Shown here: piece by piece, positions 7,293-17,787 of the stretch | Numbering within the stretch: the stretch's first letter is position 1 | Layout of the letters: each line of letters opens with the position of its first letter | Source of the DNA: Balneolaceae bacterium | GTDB lineage: Bacteria; Bacteroidota; Rhodothermia; Balneolales; Balneolaceae | Direction of reading: 5' to 3' | Length of the DNA stretch: 64,000 nucleotides | Assembly: GCA_017640605.1 (NCBI GenBank) | Contig: JAEPQH010000015.1 | Span: 24,454 to 88,453 of the forward strand | Program-made: the position numbers and the translations under genes | Notes under the pieces: generated by a model | What the model was told of the DNA's origin: nothing | Seen by the model: the letters and a program-made list of their open reading frames with translations, nothing else | Databases searched by the model: none

Positions 7293-8737
7293 TAAAGGCT
7301 GGCTACTTCTATGCGTTGATGTAATTCCTCAAGAATACGTTTGTGCTTCGGGCTGGTCATCATGCGTTCTTCAACGGTAGAGATTGCATGAATTACCGTA
7401 GAGTGGTCGCGACCACCAAAATGCAATCCAATTGTTTTTAAGCTCGATTTAGTAAACCGCTTAGAGAGATACATCGCGATTTGGCGTGCTTCTACAATTT
7501 CCTGCTTTCGGGTTTTTTCACGCACTTTGTTGGTATCTATTCCAAAATAATCACACACGTAATTTTGAATGGACTCGATGGAGATCTGCGTGTGTGATTC
7601 TTTCACCATGTCTTTAAGTACGCGCTTTGCCATCGCAAGATCGATGTCGTCGATGTTTTGCAGCGATGCATGTGCCAATAACTTTATGATAGCTCCTTCT
7701 AAATCTCGCACATTCGATTTGAAATTATGAGCGATGAATTCAATGATTTCAGGCTCAATTTCAATGCCATTGTCATTGGCTTTGCGCTCTAAAATAGCAT
7801 AACGAGTTTCGTATTCCGGCATTTGTAAATCGGCACTCAATCCCCAGCTAAAACGAGAGATTAGTCGTTCTTCGATATCTGGTACATCTTTTGGCGCTCG
7901 ATCGCTACTTAAAACGATTTGTTTTCCTTCTTGATGAAGAGCATTAAAAATGTGGAAGAACTCTTCCTGTGTTTTTTCTTTGCCACTAAAAAACTGAATG
8001 TCATCTACAATCAATACATCAATATTGCGGTAGAACATCGAAAACTCACTGGCGCGGTTGTTTCGGATGGCGTGTACGAACTCATTCGTAAATGCTTCAG
8101 AAGAGATGTACAACACCGATTTTTCGTCGCCAAATTTTTGCTTTACACGGTTACCAATACTTTGAATTAAATGTGTTTTTCCTAACCCGGTAGGGCCATA
8201 AATGAAAAAAGGATTAAATGAATTGCTTCCGGGGTTATCAGCAATAGCCATAGCGGCAGAGCGAGCTAAACGATTACAATCTCCTTCTATATATCGCTCA
8301 AATACGTACGAACTGTTTAAGTTTGAATCGATCTTAGTTTTTTTGATGCCCGGAATTACGAAAGGGTTCTCAATTACTTCCGGCGAATATTCGGGATAAC
8401 CATTGATGTTCTGCGGTTGAACCGGCGGCATAGGGCGCTGGGGCAGACGCACTGCACGATTGTTTTCGAATTGCTCCGATTTTTCCATCAAAATTGAATA
8501 TTCAAGCTTTCCCTCTGGTCCTAGCACTTTTGCCAGGGTAGAGCGAAGCATATTATAATAGTGCTCTTCCAGCCATTCGTACCAAAATTGGCTGGGCACC
8601 TGAATAGTTAAGGTGTTATCGGATAGACTAACCGGCTTAATTGGTTCAAACCACGACTTAAATTTTTGATAGCTAATGTTATCCTTAATAATATCCAGAC
8701 AGTTGTCCCACGCTGTCTCTGCTGAAACCTTTTGCAA
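7292..8737 (-). CDS. dnaA: Chromosomal replication initiator protein DnaA
   Basis: 481 residues with the standard layout: an N-terminal DnaB-interaction domain (W-D-N-C-L-D-I-I-K-D-N), a variable proline-rich linker near 95-125, an AAA+ domain with Walker A G-P-T-G-L-G-K-T-H at 181-189 and Walker B V-L-I-V-D-D-I-Q-F-F, and the C-terminal DNA-binding domain with G-G-R-D-H-S-T-V-I-H-A. The start is a TTG preceded by GGAGG eleven bases upstream; no in-frame ATG exists upstream, and the first residues align with family N-termini. A rare start codon may limit DnaA synthesis. The upstream spacer holds DnaA boxes; dnaN is not adjacent. Confidence 0.97.
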   Translation of the reverse strand: MQKVSAETAWDNCLDIIKDNISYQKFKSWFEPIKPVSLSDNTLTIQVPSQFWYEWLEEHYYNMLRSTLAKVLGPEGKLEYSILMEKSEQFENNRAVRLPQRPMPPVQPQNINGYPEYSPEVIENPFVIPGIKKTKIDSNLNSSYVFERYIEGDCNRLARSAAMAIADNPGSNSFNPFFIYGPTGLGKTHLIQSIGNRVKQKFGDEKSVLYISSEAFTNEFVHAIRNNRASEFSMFYRNIDVLIVDDIQFFSGKEKTQEEFFHIFNALHQEGKQIVLSSDRAPKDVPDIEERLISRFSWGLSADLQMPEYETRYAILERKANDNGIEIEPEIIEFIAHNFKSNVRDLEGAIIKLLAHASLQNIDDIDLAMAKRVLKDMVKESHTQISIESIQNYVCDYFGIDTNKVREKTRKQEIVEARQIAMYLSKRFTKSSLKTIGLHFGGRDHSTVIHAISTVEERMMTSPKHKRILEELHQRIEVASL

Positions 8738-9092
8738 TGTTTCTTTTTCCTCCAGTACTAAGTTGATCGATTCGATGAGTGGATCAGTTATCCACAGCAG
8801 AATTAGACCCCAAGTGCGTCAATTCGATTTGAAAATGATGAATTATTCCTCACTTGTCAAACGGAGAGTTGGCAATTACTTGAAAGTTATCCACATTGAT
8901 ACAATGTCCGTAACTTGCTGCAAGACAGTATTTTATTTTGATTTTGGCAGTTTTGTGAAATTTATATGAAGGGCGCATAATATTGGCGTAACATACTATT
9001 CAAAAGGGGGTAGGCGAAAATTTTTATATCGCTATTATTTTTCCACAAGTTATCCACATTTTATTCAGTGGTATAAAAGGAAAAAAATCAAA
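8738..9092. other. Probable replication origin (oriC)
   Basis: The 355-bp spacer between dnaA and prmC has three perfect plus-strand DnaA boxes TTATCCACA at 8788-8796, 8887-8895 and 9050-9058. A one-mismatch box TTTTCCACA lies at 9039-9047, immediately before the last one. A+T-rich stretches lie at about 8930-8970 and 9019-9042; the second, next to the box pair, is the better candidate for the duplex unwinding element. Location beside dnaA and the same orientation of all boxes support an origin that may also autoregulate dnaA. Confidence 0.8.
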
Positions 9093-9974
9093 TTAAAAAT
9101 CACTTTTTTTTCCGTGAAATATGCCCCTTATGTAGCGGTGTTTACCTGCATAATCTACTATTAGTTCTGCATCCCAAAACGGACCATTAAAAAGTGAGAG
9201 TACCTCTTCGCCAAAGCGTTCATTAATCTCTAGGTAAATCTTCCCGTTGTTGGTTAGAATTTGCTCTGCCAAGTTTTTTAAGGCTGAGTAAATCTTATGG
9301 GTGCTTTCGCAAAATAGAGCGAGTTCGGGTTCAAAGTCTTTTACCTCTTTATCCAACGAAGCTTTTTCTTCATCCAAGATGTAGGGTGGGTTAGAAATTA
9401 ACACATCAACCTTTCGCTCAATTACTTCCGGAGTAGGCTTAAAAACATCGTTCAGAATAAAGTTAACCTCCGCCTGAAGATCTGCCGCATTTTTCTTAGC
9501 AATTACTAATGCATCTTCCGAGATATCTGTAGCGGTTACTGCCCAATCAGAGCGTTCTTTTTTTAAGGTGATTGGTATGCAGCCTGATCCCGTGCCAATA
9601 TCAATAACAGTGAATTCGGTGGTATTTTTATGCTCTTCAAGAACAAGTTCCACTAATTGTTCAGTTTCAGGGCGGGGTATCAATACGCCGGGAGCAACTT
9701 TAAATGGGTATCCAAAAAAATCAGTTTCCCCAATTATGTATTGTAAAGGCTCATGATGGGCTCTTCGTTTTACTAAAGGGCGTAGAGTTTCCAGTTCTTC
9801 TGCCGATAATGGGCGGTCGTACATCAAGTACAAATCTAATCGTTTTACCTTTAGTACATAGGCTAACAGCCATTCTATACTAAATCTGGCGTTGCTGATT
9901 GATTTGCTTTCGAAGAAGCTGGTTGCCCATTCCAGCATTTTTAATACCGTCCAGTCGGAGCGGGATTCGGCCAT
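9093..9974 (-). CDS. prmC: Peptide chain release factor N5-glutamine methyltransferase
   Basis: A 293-residue SAM-dependent enzyme that methylates the GGQ glutamine of release factors. The N-terminal helical domain is followed by the Rossmann fold with D-I-G-T-G-S-G-C-I-P (about 125-134) and the diagnostic N-P-P-Y at 195-198 that holds the glutamine substrate. The preceding P-R-P-E-T-E-Q-L-V motif is also typical of PrmC. The upstream gene stops three bases before it, so the two are likely co-transcribed. prfA is not in the window. Confidence 0.95.
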   Translation of the reverse strand: MAESRSDWTVLKMLEWATSFFESKSISNARFSIEWLLAYVLKVKRLDLYLMYDRPLSAEELETLRPLVKRRAHHEPLQYIIGETDFFGYPFKVAPGVLIPRPETEQLVELVLEEHKNTTEFTVIDIGTGSGCIPITLKKERSDWAVTATDISEDALVIAKKNAADLQAEVNFILNDVFKPTPEVIERKVDVLISNPPYILDEEKASLDKEVKDFEPELALFCESTHKIYSALKNLAEQILTNNGKIYLEINERFGEEVLSLFNGPFWDAELIVDYAGKHRYIRGIFHGKKSDF

Positions 9975-9977
9975 AAA

Positions 9978-10364
9978 TTATTCTTCTTCTTTGGTGTCAG
10001 ATACAGTCTCTTCCTGAACCGTTAACCCATAACGTTTCGCAAAATCGAAGATAAAATCCATAACGCTTTCTTCAATTTTTTGCTGTTCTGTGAGCGAACT
10101 TCCCCGAAATCCCATGCGGCCGCCGGTTTTTTTCAGGATGATTTTGTTGTGCTGAGGGGTAGTTTCAAAGATACATGTGAGTGTAATACTAGAGTTGATT
10201 TGCTTTTCGTACTCTTCGTAAACTGCTACATCCATGTTTGTTTGTAAGCTCTCGAAGTTTCTGGAATGCAGGAACTTAGGTGGGTATTCAGTAAACATTT
10301 TGGTGGACATGCGCTTGAGAGTTGCGGAGGGGCCAAATACTAAATACGTTGTGTGTGAATTCAT
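9978..10364 (-). CDS. Uncharacterised 128-residue cytosolic protein
   Basis: I do not recognise this protein. It has no signal peptide or membrane helix. The middle holds alternating hydrophobic residues (S-I-T-L-T-C-I-F-E-T-T) followed by a K-K-T-G-G-R-M-G-F-R-G turn, and the C-terminus is a helix ending in an acidic tail (D-T-K-E-E-E). The coding region is compact and separated from prmC by only three bases, which argues that it is a real gene in the same transcript. The composition suggests a small alpha/beta fold. Confidence 0.6.
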   Translation of the reverse strand: MNSHTTYLVFGPSATLKRMSTKMFTEYPPKFLHSRNFESLQTNMDVAVYEEYEKQINSSITLTCIFETTPQHNKIILKKTGGRMGFRGSSLTEQQKIEESVMDFIFDFAKRYGLTVQEETVSDTKEEE

Positions 10365-10469
10365 TCCAGTAATAAACGAGTTTGTTGCTTTTTAATAACG
10401 AAAATTTGCTGTGCTGAAAATAACAGGTTATGCATTTAAGACAATAAGAAAATGGAGAAAATTTCGTTG

Positions 10470-10477
10470 TAACTTTG
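10470..10477 (+). promoter_or_regulatory. Possible -7 promoter element TAACTTTG
   Basis: An octamer matching TAnnTTTG lies 39 bases before the plus-strand gene at 10516. No TTG is found 19-21 bases upstream, so the match is partial. Confidence 0.3.
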
Positions 10478-10515
10478 TTTATTCGAAATGAACGTAAAGT
10501 TTTAGACTAACCTAC

Positions 10516-11352
10516 ATGAAATTACGACCCACCATTATCACGTTTTTTGTATTGATAGCAGCGCTCGCCACTCCGGTAGATGCACAATATGGAGAACCGG
10601 AAATTCAAGAGATTATCCAACCGAAAAATTTATATGACGAGGGCTACAAAAGGGGATTTGGATTCAATTTTAGCTTAAATGATTTTGGTTTTGGAGTTGG
10701 AGCTCAATATCGTTTGGGGCTTAGTCCATATACCGAGGCTCTAATAAATCTGAAAATTGCAGGCTTGCGCGACCCAAGTGAGCAAACTCACATCGATATT
10801 TATTTCGGCAATCGAACAATAGCGAGTAAGTATCAACGAGTGATTACCTTTCCAACCACTATCGGATTGAAGCGACGCCTATTTGCGAGTCAAATTTCCG
10901 ATAATTTTCGAGTGCATACTTCAATGAGTGCCGGACCCAGCTTTGCTGTTACACTTCCATACTTCAAAGACCTGAACGAAAATGGATATCGAGAAGATGA
11001 TATTTTTAGATACGGTACTTTTGGGGTTGAGCCCATTAACGATATTTTCCAGGGATGGAGCGATGCAAATTGGGAACTTGGCTGGACTGGAGAATTAGTA
11101 CTCGGAATAGATTTTGGCGATAACTTTGCCCGATTACAAACTCTGCAGTTCGGTTACACCTTTTACTACTTCGACCAAGGATTACAGATAATGGAGCCCA
11201 ATGCGCCTATTATCAACAGCAGAGGAGGGATTATTGACGAAAATGGTGACGGCTTCCCAGACTTTCCTGAAGGATTTCGACCTGCAAACGACCCTGTAAA
11301 ATACTTCGGTTCTGCTCAGATAACTTTCATTATTGGATGGATGTTTGATTAA
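10516..11352 (+). CDS. Secreted, probable outer-membrane beta-barrel protein
   Basis: A 278-residue protein with a signal peptide (to about T-P-V-D-A-Q, residue 24). The mature part begins with a short linker and then alternates small/aromatic and polar residues (G-F-G-F-N-F-S-L-N-D-F-G-F-G-V-G-A-Q-Y), a pattern common in outer-membrane barrels. It also contains D-x-N-x-N-G-Y and D-E-N-G-D-G-F-P-D turns that could bind calcium. No specific family is recognised. The last 23 bases overlap the end of the convergent HAD gene. Confidence 0.6.
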   Translation: MKLRPTIITFFVLIAALATPVDAQYGEPEIQEIIQPKNLYDEGYKRGFGFNFSLNDFGFGVGAQYRLGLSPYTEALINLKIAGLRDPSEQTHIDIYFGNRTIASKYQRVITFPTTIGLKRRLFASQISDNFRVHTSMSAGPSFAVTLPYFKDLNENGYREDDIFRYGTFGVEPINDIFQGWSDANWELGWTGELVLGIDFGDNFARLQTLQFGYTFYYFDQGLQIMEPNAPIINSRGGIIDENGDGFPDFPEGFRPANDPVKYFGSAQITFIIGWMFD

Positions 11353-12037
11353 TCGTCTTACCGATTAAAGCATTAAACCAAACTTCCGGCTCCTTTAGCG
11401 AATCAATGATTAAATCGGGGCGATAAGATGCCAATTCATCGTGGGAATACGATCCGGTTGTAATCGCAACCACACGCATTCCCGCACTTTGCGCACACAA
11501 TATATCGCGTGGAGTATCGCCAATAACTACAAATTTCTGTGGATCGGCTTCGATATCAAATAACTGCTCAAATTTATTCAAAGCAATCTGCGGCAACATA
11601 TTTCGGTCTTTATGAAGATCACCATAAGCTCCAATCTTGATTTCCAATTGAATATTTGCCGCCTTCAATTTTGTTTGAGCAGCTTTGGGGAAATTTCCGG
11701 TGAGTAACCCAATTTCGAACGATGAATCAGAGAAATAGCTAATGGCTTCGTCCACAAACTCATGTTTTAATACATGCTGAGGAGCAAGTTCTTTGGCCAA
11801 ACGTTCTAAATAGCCGTTTTTTAGTAATTGATATTGGGAAGCAGCTTGCTCATTGTGGTCCAGAAAGGAAGAAAGAATATCATGATCTGTTCTGCCAGAA
11901 AAAGAATCGGTTTCTACGCCTTGGTAGTTAATATTTAATTCAGAAACGATGTCGCGTAAAAGTGGTCGAATGAAAGCAGAATCAACAGTTAATAAAGTAC
12001 CGTCGATATCAAAAAGTATAACCCAAGGGTGTTTCAT
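11330..12037 (-). CDS. HAD-family phosphatase, phosphoglycolate phosphatase-like
   Basis: A 235-residue cytosolic hydrolase with the full HAD set: motif I D-I-D-G-T-L (nucleophile Asp near residue 10), motif II L-L-T-G-N, a Lys in the T-K-L-K-A-A-N segment, and motif IV V-V-I-G-D-T-P-R-D. The helical cap between motifs I and II puts it in the beta-phosphoglucomutase/phosphoglycolate phosphatase subgroup (Gph-like). The substrate cannot be fixed. It stands alone and converges with the upstream-coded secreted protein, overlapping it by 23 bases. Confidence 0.85.
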   Translation of the reverse strand: MKHPWVILFDIDGTLLTVDSAFIRPLLRDIVSELNINYQGVETDSFSGRTDHDILSSFLDHNEQAASQYQLLKNGYLERLAKELAPQHVLKHEFVDEAISYFSDSSFEIGLLTGNFPKAAQTKLKAANIQLEIKIGAYGDLHKDRNMLPQIALNKFEQLFDIEADPQKFVVIGDTPRDILCAQSAGMRVVAITTGSYSHDELASYRPDLIIDSLKEPEVWFNALIGKTINQTSIQ

Positions 12038-12134
12038 AAATAATTGTTCGATGAATAGGTGATTGTTTCTAATATAAACACTAATTACAGATTCAAATAA
12101 ACCTGTCTGTTAAATCAGACCTATAAAGCATACC

Positions 12135-12560
12135 ATGCGCATACTTAAATGTCTTCTGGTTGTGTCAATAATTCTGATTGCCTGCAAAGACAATACCATA
12201 AACACATTTATCGAAAAAGAGTTCACTATTCGAACGTTGGTTAATGCAGATGACGGCGGCTCTTATACCGGAACTCACGTTTTTAAAAACGATTTAGAGT
12301 ATGAAAATTTCTACGGTCAAGTTACCAATGGTTTCTTATTTGGAAATGAAATGATTGTTGTTGCTTACAAAGGGAGGCAATCTGTAGGAGGGCATAGATA
12401 TGAAATTGTACAAGTGCTTGAAAAAGAAAATGAAATCGAAGTTCATATCGAGTTTGAAGCTTGCAAAATATCTTGTCCAACCGAAGTTACAAACCCATAT
12501 CATATGATTGCCACAGATTTCAGTTCAAAAAAAGTTATCTTTCGCGAGACAGAATTTTAA
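12135..12560 (+). CDS. Lipoprotein with PrcB_C-like domain
   Basis: 141 residues. A lipobox (I-L-I-A-C) near residue 17 marks it as a lipoprotein. The C-terminal half carries the pattern G-G-H-R-Y-E-I-V-Q-V, a conserved acidic beta strand and T-N-P-Y-H-M-I-A, which resembles the PrcB C-terminal domain (a small fold first noted in a Treponema protease complex subunit). Two cysteines lie in the C-K-I-S-C segment. The function in this organism is unknown. It is upstream of enolase in the same direction with a 111-base gap, so it may be a separate unit. Confidence 0.55.
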   Translation: MRILKCLLVVSIILIACKDNTINTFIEKEFTIRTLVNADDGGSYTGTHVFKNDLEYENFYGQVTNGFLFGNEMIVVAYKGRQSVGGHRYEIVQVLEKENEIEVHIEFEACKISCPTEVTNPYHMIATDFSSKKVIFRETEF

Positions 12561-12607
12561 CAGCGGTACACACTAAATTCATCACACACACTTAATTTAT
12601 GGCCGCT

Positions 12608-12637
12608 TTAGGTACCGGATTATTCCTTGTACCTTTA
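12608..12637 (+). promoter_or_regulatory. Weak candidate promoter for eno
   Basis: TTA (12608-12610), a 19-base spacer and TACCTTTA (12630-12637) form an imperfect version of the TTG-N19-21-TAnnTTTG promoter, 35 bases before the enolase start. Both boxes deviate from consensus by one base. Confidence 0.3.
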
Positions 12638-12653
12638 TACACTTACTTGTTGA

Positions 12654-13958
<1,305 letters not shown>

Positions 13959-13977
13959 GTAGTTCCTTTCATTTTAA

Positions 13978-14012
13978 GAGCCCGGATTTTCCGTAAATCC
14001 GGGCTTTTTTTA
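13978..14012 (+). terminator. Terminator of eno
   Basis: A perfect 10-bp stem GCCCGGATTT (13980-13989) with AAATCCGGGC (13995-14004), a 5-base loop and a following run of seven T. Confidence 0.9.
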
Positions 14013-14097
14013 TGCATTAGAGAATTTTTCTTATCTACTAATTGAATTCAAGATCAGCTAACTTGAATGCATTCCATTTAGAGAGTTTTTTGTGTAT

Positions 14098-17000
14098 ATG
14101 ATGATCAGGCAGTTATTGAATAAATGTTGGGCTACCATTTTATTGATTTTCATTATCGGTGGACAAACTTCAGCCCAGCTTGTGATTAACGAGATTAGCG
14201 CTAGTAATTCGAATGTGATTTTTGATGAAGACGGCGACTCTCCCGATTGGATAGAGATTCAAAATATCTCGGACGCAGCTGTTCAACTTAGCAGTTTTTC
14301 TATCAGTGATGACCCTGAAGAACTAGATAAATTTGCTCTGCCCGAATATTTGCTTCAACCCGGCGAGTTTCTACTCTTATTTGCTTCCGACAAAAATCGA
14401 ACCGGAGGTGCGGTTTATTGGGAAACCGTGATCAGAGAAAATGACGAAACAAAGTACATTGTACCTCAATCGGCCGTGAGTACTCAATGGACACTTCCCA
14501 ACTTTATCGACAATTCCTGGCAAAGCGGCACATTTGGGATTGGTTACGGAGATGAAGATGATGCAACACAAATTGCAGCGGGAAGTATGTCGGTGTTTAC
14601 CCGAACAATGTTTACGGTTGATGACACTTCGAGCATTTATGATCTGAAGTTCCATATCGATTACGATGACGCCTACATTGCATTTCTAAATGGTGAAGAA
14701 ATAAGCAGAGCCAATATTACCGGAGCAAATCCAATCCCTTTTGATCAAGGAGCGGATAATTTTACGGAGCCTCGCCTTGTTTTCGGAGAAGACTTACCCA
14801 CTATCAATCTTAAGAACAAACTTGACCATCTTTTAGATGGTGAAAACGTACTTGCGATCCAAGTTCATAATTTTAATCAAAGCAGTTCCGATTTAACACT
14901 CATACCTTTTCTAAGTGTAGGCTACAATCAGCAACCGCAAAACGCACGAGGAGTCGCAGATCCAACCCGACTTCAGAATATTCAAATCGATTTTCCGCAC
15001 ACAAATTTCAAACTCAGCGCACAAGGTGAATCGGTTATTTTGAGTAAATCAGATGGAACCATCATCGACGAAATTACTTACCCCAAACTATTTGCGGATG
15101 AGTCTTTTGGCCGTTCTTTGGATGGTTCACAATTACTCATTTTTACCGACCCAACTCCCGGTGCTGCCAACGAATCGCAGGGATTTGCCAGCCGTTCTGA
15201 TACACCTGAACTAAACGTTACAGGTGGTTTTTATGAGCAGCCCGTTCAGTTGTATATAGTAAGTTCTGAAAACGCTTCACAAACGTACTACACCTTTGAC
15301 GGAAGTGTACCTACGGAATCATCTCCTCATTTTGGTGATGGAGCGATCGAAATTAGCTCAACAACTACGGTTAAAGTCAGAACTATCGAATCCGGAAAAG
15401 TTCCCGGCGATGTAGTGGTAGAAAGTTTTTTCATCAATGAATCACACAATTTACCGGTAGTCACGGTGTCCACTCATCCGGATAATTTATGGAGCGATGA
15501 GAGTGGTATTTATGTGGTAGGAACAAATGGAATTCCTGCATGGGGAATGTACGACAATGGTGGAGCTAATTGGAATCAAGATTGGGAGATTCCCATTCAC
15601 ATAGAGCTTTTTGAAACACACGGAAGTAAAGCATTTGGCGTTGGTGCTGGCGCAAAAATCGGCGGAGCATGGAGTAGAAATAATCCGGCTAAATCACTTA
15701 AAATTTATTTTAGAAGTGAATATGGTGCAAATGCCCTTGAGTATAAAATGTTTGAAAGTAAAGAAATTGATAGCTTTCAAAGCATCGTACTTAGAAATTC
15801 CGGCAATGATTTTACTTCACAGGGTCATTCGATGTTTAGAGACGGATTGATGACTTCACTTGTGCAGAATACTCAGAATGATATTCAAGCTTTTCGGCCG
15901 GCGGTACTTTATCTGAATGGTGAATATTGGGGGATTCATAATATCCGGGAAAAGATCAACGAGCACTTTATAGAATCAAATAGCACTGCAAATTCCGATA
16001 ATATTGATTTATTGCAAGGTGGTGGCGAAAGAGATTTTCCGAATAGCTTTGGCGCAACGCATGGAACTGTAGAGGATTATGATAAGATGATATCATTTGT
16101 TGTTTCATCAGACTTAAATGATCCGGAGCTTTTTGCGCAAGTTGAAGAACTGATTGATATGGATAACTACATCGATTATATGGTTGCCCAGATTTATTAT
16201 GCCAATACCGACTGGCCTGGAAACAATGTGAAAATTTGGCGAAGCCGAGAAGAAGGAGGCAAGTGGCGCTGGATTCTTTACGATACCGATTTTGGATTTA
16301 ATCTTTCATACGGCGGGCAGGTTTGGCATAACACCATCGACTTTGCCCTGGAACCTAACGGACCCGGCTGGCCTAATCCACCTTGGTCTACCGTGCTTTT
16401 TCGCGAATTGGTTGAAAGCGAGAAGTTCAGGGAAATGTTTGTTAATCGTCTTGCCGATATGTTGAACTCGAACTTTAAACCCAGTTATGTAGAGCAAATG
16501 ATTGATTCTTTGGCCGGATTAATCGCTACCGAAATTCCGCGACATATGGCCAATCAAACCCGAAGCGGAAATTGGGGAGGTACAGTCTCAGGATGGAATG
16601 ATCAAATCCGAATTTTGAAAGAATTTGCCAATCAACGACCGGATTACGTGGAAGGATTTTTGAGACAACCTCGAAGTAGTGGTGGAAAATTTGAAGTGGG
16701 AGCGCTAACGCCTCTAACTGTCTCAGTTTCTGATTTAGATCATGGATATGTTCAGGTGAATCGATTAAAAATTGACCGAAAAAACTGGTCCGGCAATTAT
16801 TTCGCAGGTACCAAAATACCGGTAACTGCGGTAGCTCGTCCGGGTTACCGTTTTATAGGTTGGACAGGAGATATTCAATCCCAATCTAACACCATCGAAG
16901 TAGGTGCCGGAGTAGAATTAGTAGCCAATTTTGAGGCATCGCAAGAGGGACAGGAGCTGGTAATCAATGAAATAATGTATCACAGCGATGATGCCAATGA

Positions 17001-17724
17001 TTCCGAAGACTGGATCGAGATTTATAATCCTAGTGACAATATGGTTGATGTAAGTGGATATGTAGTAAAAGATGACGACGATACTCATTCATTTTCCATC
17101 CCTGAAGGCACACAACTACCATCCAATGGTTATTTAGTGATTACGAAAGAACTATCGAAATTTGAAGTCGTATATCCTTCTGTAGAAAATGTAATCGGAG
17201 ATTTGGGATTTGGGCTTTCAGGAAACAGCGATCAGGTTCGTTTGTATAATGCAGACGGCTTATTACTGGATTCACTAACTTATGATGATGAAGCACCATG
17301 GCCGGTTGCTGCGGATGGCGAAGGATTCAGTTTAGAGCTTATCAGCTATGAAAGCGATAACAGTTTAGCCGAAAGTTGGAGGGCATCAACATACCAACAA
17401 GGAAGTCCTGGAATGGAAAATGGATTGCAGGTTTCCACGGAAACTCGAAACGATATTCCTCAACAAGTAACTTTATTTCAGAATTACCCGAATCCATTTA
17501 ATCCTACAACTAACATCACTTTCGAGCTTCCTTCGCGGCAAGAGGTTTCTTTAGATGTGTTTAGTATATCAGGACAAAAAGTGGCCACACTTGCAAATTC
17601 TATGTACTCAGCCGGCACTTACTCCATAACATGGAATGCATCGAATAATGCTAGTGGAGTTTATTTTTATGTGCTTAACGTGGGCGAGCAATCCTTTTCG
17701 AAAAAAATGACTCTTATCAAGTAA
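14098..17724 (+). CDS. Secreted CotH-kinase-family protein with lamin-tail domains and C-terminal sorting domain
   Basis: About 1,208 residues. In order: a signal peptide ending in S-A-Q; a lamin-tail domain (L-V-I-N-E-I-S-A-S-N and D-W-I-E-I-Q-N); a separate beta domain near 105-280 that interrupts the lamin-tail fold; a chitobiase C-terminal-like domain (T-Y-Y-T-F-D-G-S-V-P-T); a CotH region about 465-840 (L-K-I-Y-F-R-S-E-Y-G, L-N-G-E-Y-W-G-I-H-N, K-W-R-W-I-L-Y-D-T-D-F-G); a bacterial repeat domain (G-Y-R-F-I-G-W-T-G-D); a second lamin-tail domain; and a sorting domain with N-Y-P-N-P-F-N-P-T-T. CotH proteins are atypical kinases, best known from spore coats; this one is probably surface-attached. 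A GTG at 14092 is an alternative start. Confidence 0.88.
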   Translation: MMIRQLLNKCWATILLIFIIGGQTSAQLVINEISASNSNVIFDEDGDSPDWIEIQNISDAAVQLSSFSISDDPEELDKFALPEYLLQPGEFLLLFASDKNRTGGAVYWETVIRENDETKYIVPQSAVSTQWTLPNFIDNSWQSGTFGIGYGDEDDATQIAAGSMSVFTRTMFTVDDTSSIYDLKFHIDYDDAYIAFLNGEEISRANITGANPIPFDQGADNFTEPRLVFGEDLPTINLKNKLDHLLDGENVLAIQVHNFNQSSSDLTLIPFLSVGYNQQPQNARGVADPTRLQNIQIDFPHTNFKLSAQGESVILSKSDGTIIDEITYPKLFADESFGRSLDGSQLLIFTDPTPGAANESQGFASRSDTPELNVTGGFYEQPVQLYIVSSENASQTYYTFDGSVPTESSPHFGDGAIEISSTTTVKVRTIESGKVPGDVVVESFFINESHNLPVVTVSTHPDNLWSDESGIYVVGTNGIPAWGMYDNGGANWNQDWEIPIHIELFETHGSKAFGVGAGAKIGGAWSRNNPAKSLKIYFRSEYGANALEYKMFESKEIDSFQSIVLRNSGNDFTSQGHSMFRDGLMTSLVQNTQNDIQAFRPAVLYLNGEYWGIHNIREKINEHFIESNSTANSDNIDLLQGGGERDFPNSFGATHGTVEDYDKMISFVVSSDLNDPELFAQVEELIDMDNYIDYMVAQIYYANTDWPGNNVKIWRSREEGGKWRWILYDTDFGFNLSYGGQVWHNTIDFALEPNGPGWPNPPWSTVLFRELVESEKFREMFVNRLADMLNSNFKPSYVEQMIDSLAGLIATEIPRHMANQTRSGNWGGTVSGWNDQIRILKEFANQRPDYVEGFLRQPRSSGGKFEVGALTPLTVSVSDLDHGYVQVNRLKIDRKNWSGNYFAGTKIPVTAVARPGYRFIGWTGDIQSQSNTIEVGAGVELVANFEASQEGQELVINEIMYHSDDANDSEDWIEIYNPSDNMVDVSGYVVKDDDDTHSFSIPEGTQLPSNGYLVITKELSKFEVVYPSVENVIGDLGFGLSGNSDQVRLYNADGLLLDSLTYDDEAPWPVAADGEGFSLELISYESDNSLAESWRASTYQQGSPGMENGLQVSTETRNDIPQQVTLFQNYPNPFNPTTNITFELPSRQEVSLDVFSISGQKVATLANSMYSAGTYSITWNASNNASGVYFYVLNVGEQSFSKKMTLIK

Positions 17725-17787
17725 TACTCTTAAAGTGTCAGTATTTTAAAAGGCTGTCACAAAAAAAGTTATAAGAGTTTTATTTAG

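Noticed and set aside
10420..10431. ATAACAGGTTAT palindrome upstream of the secreted protein gene at 10516
   Set aside because: Five-base arms in A+T-rich sequence are expected by chance; no second copy seen.
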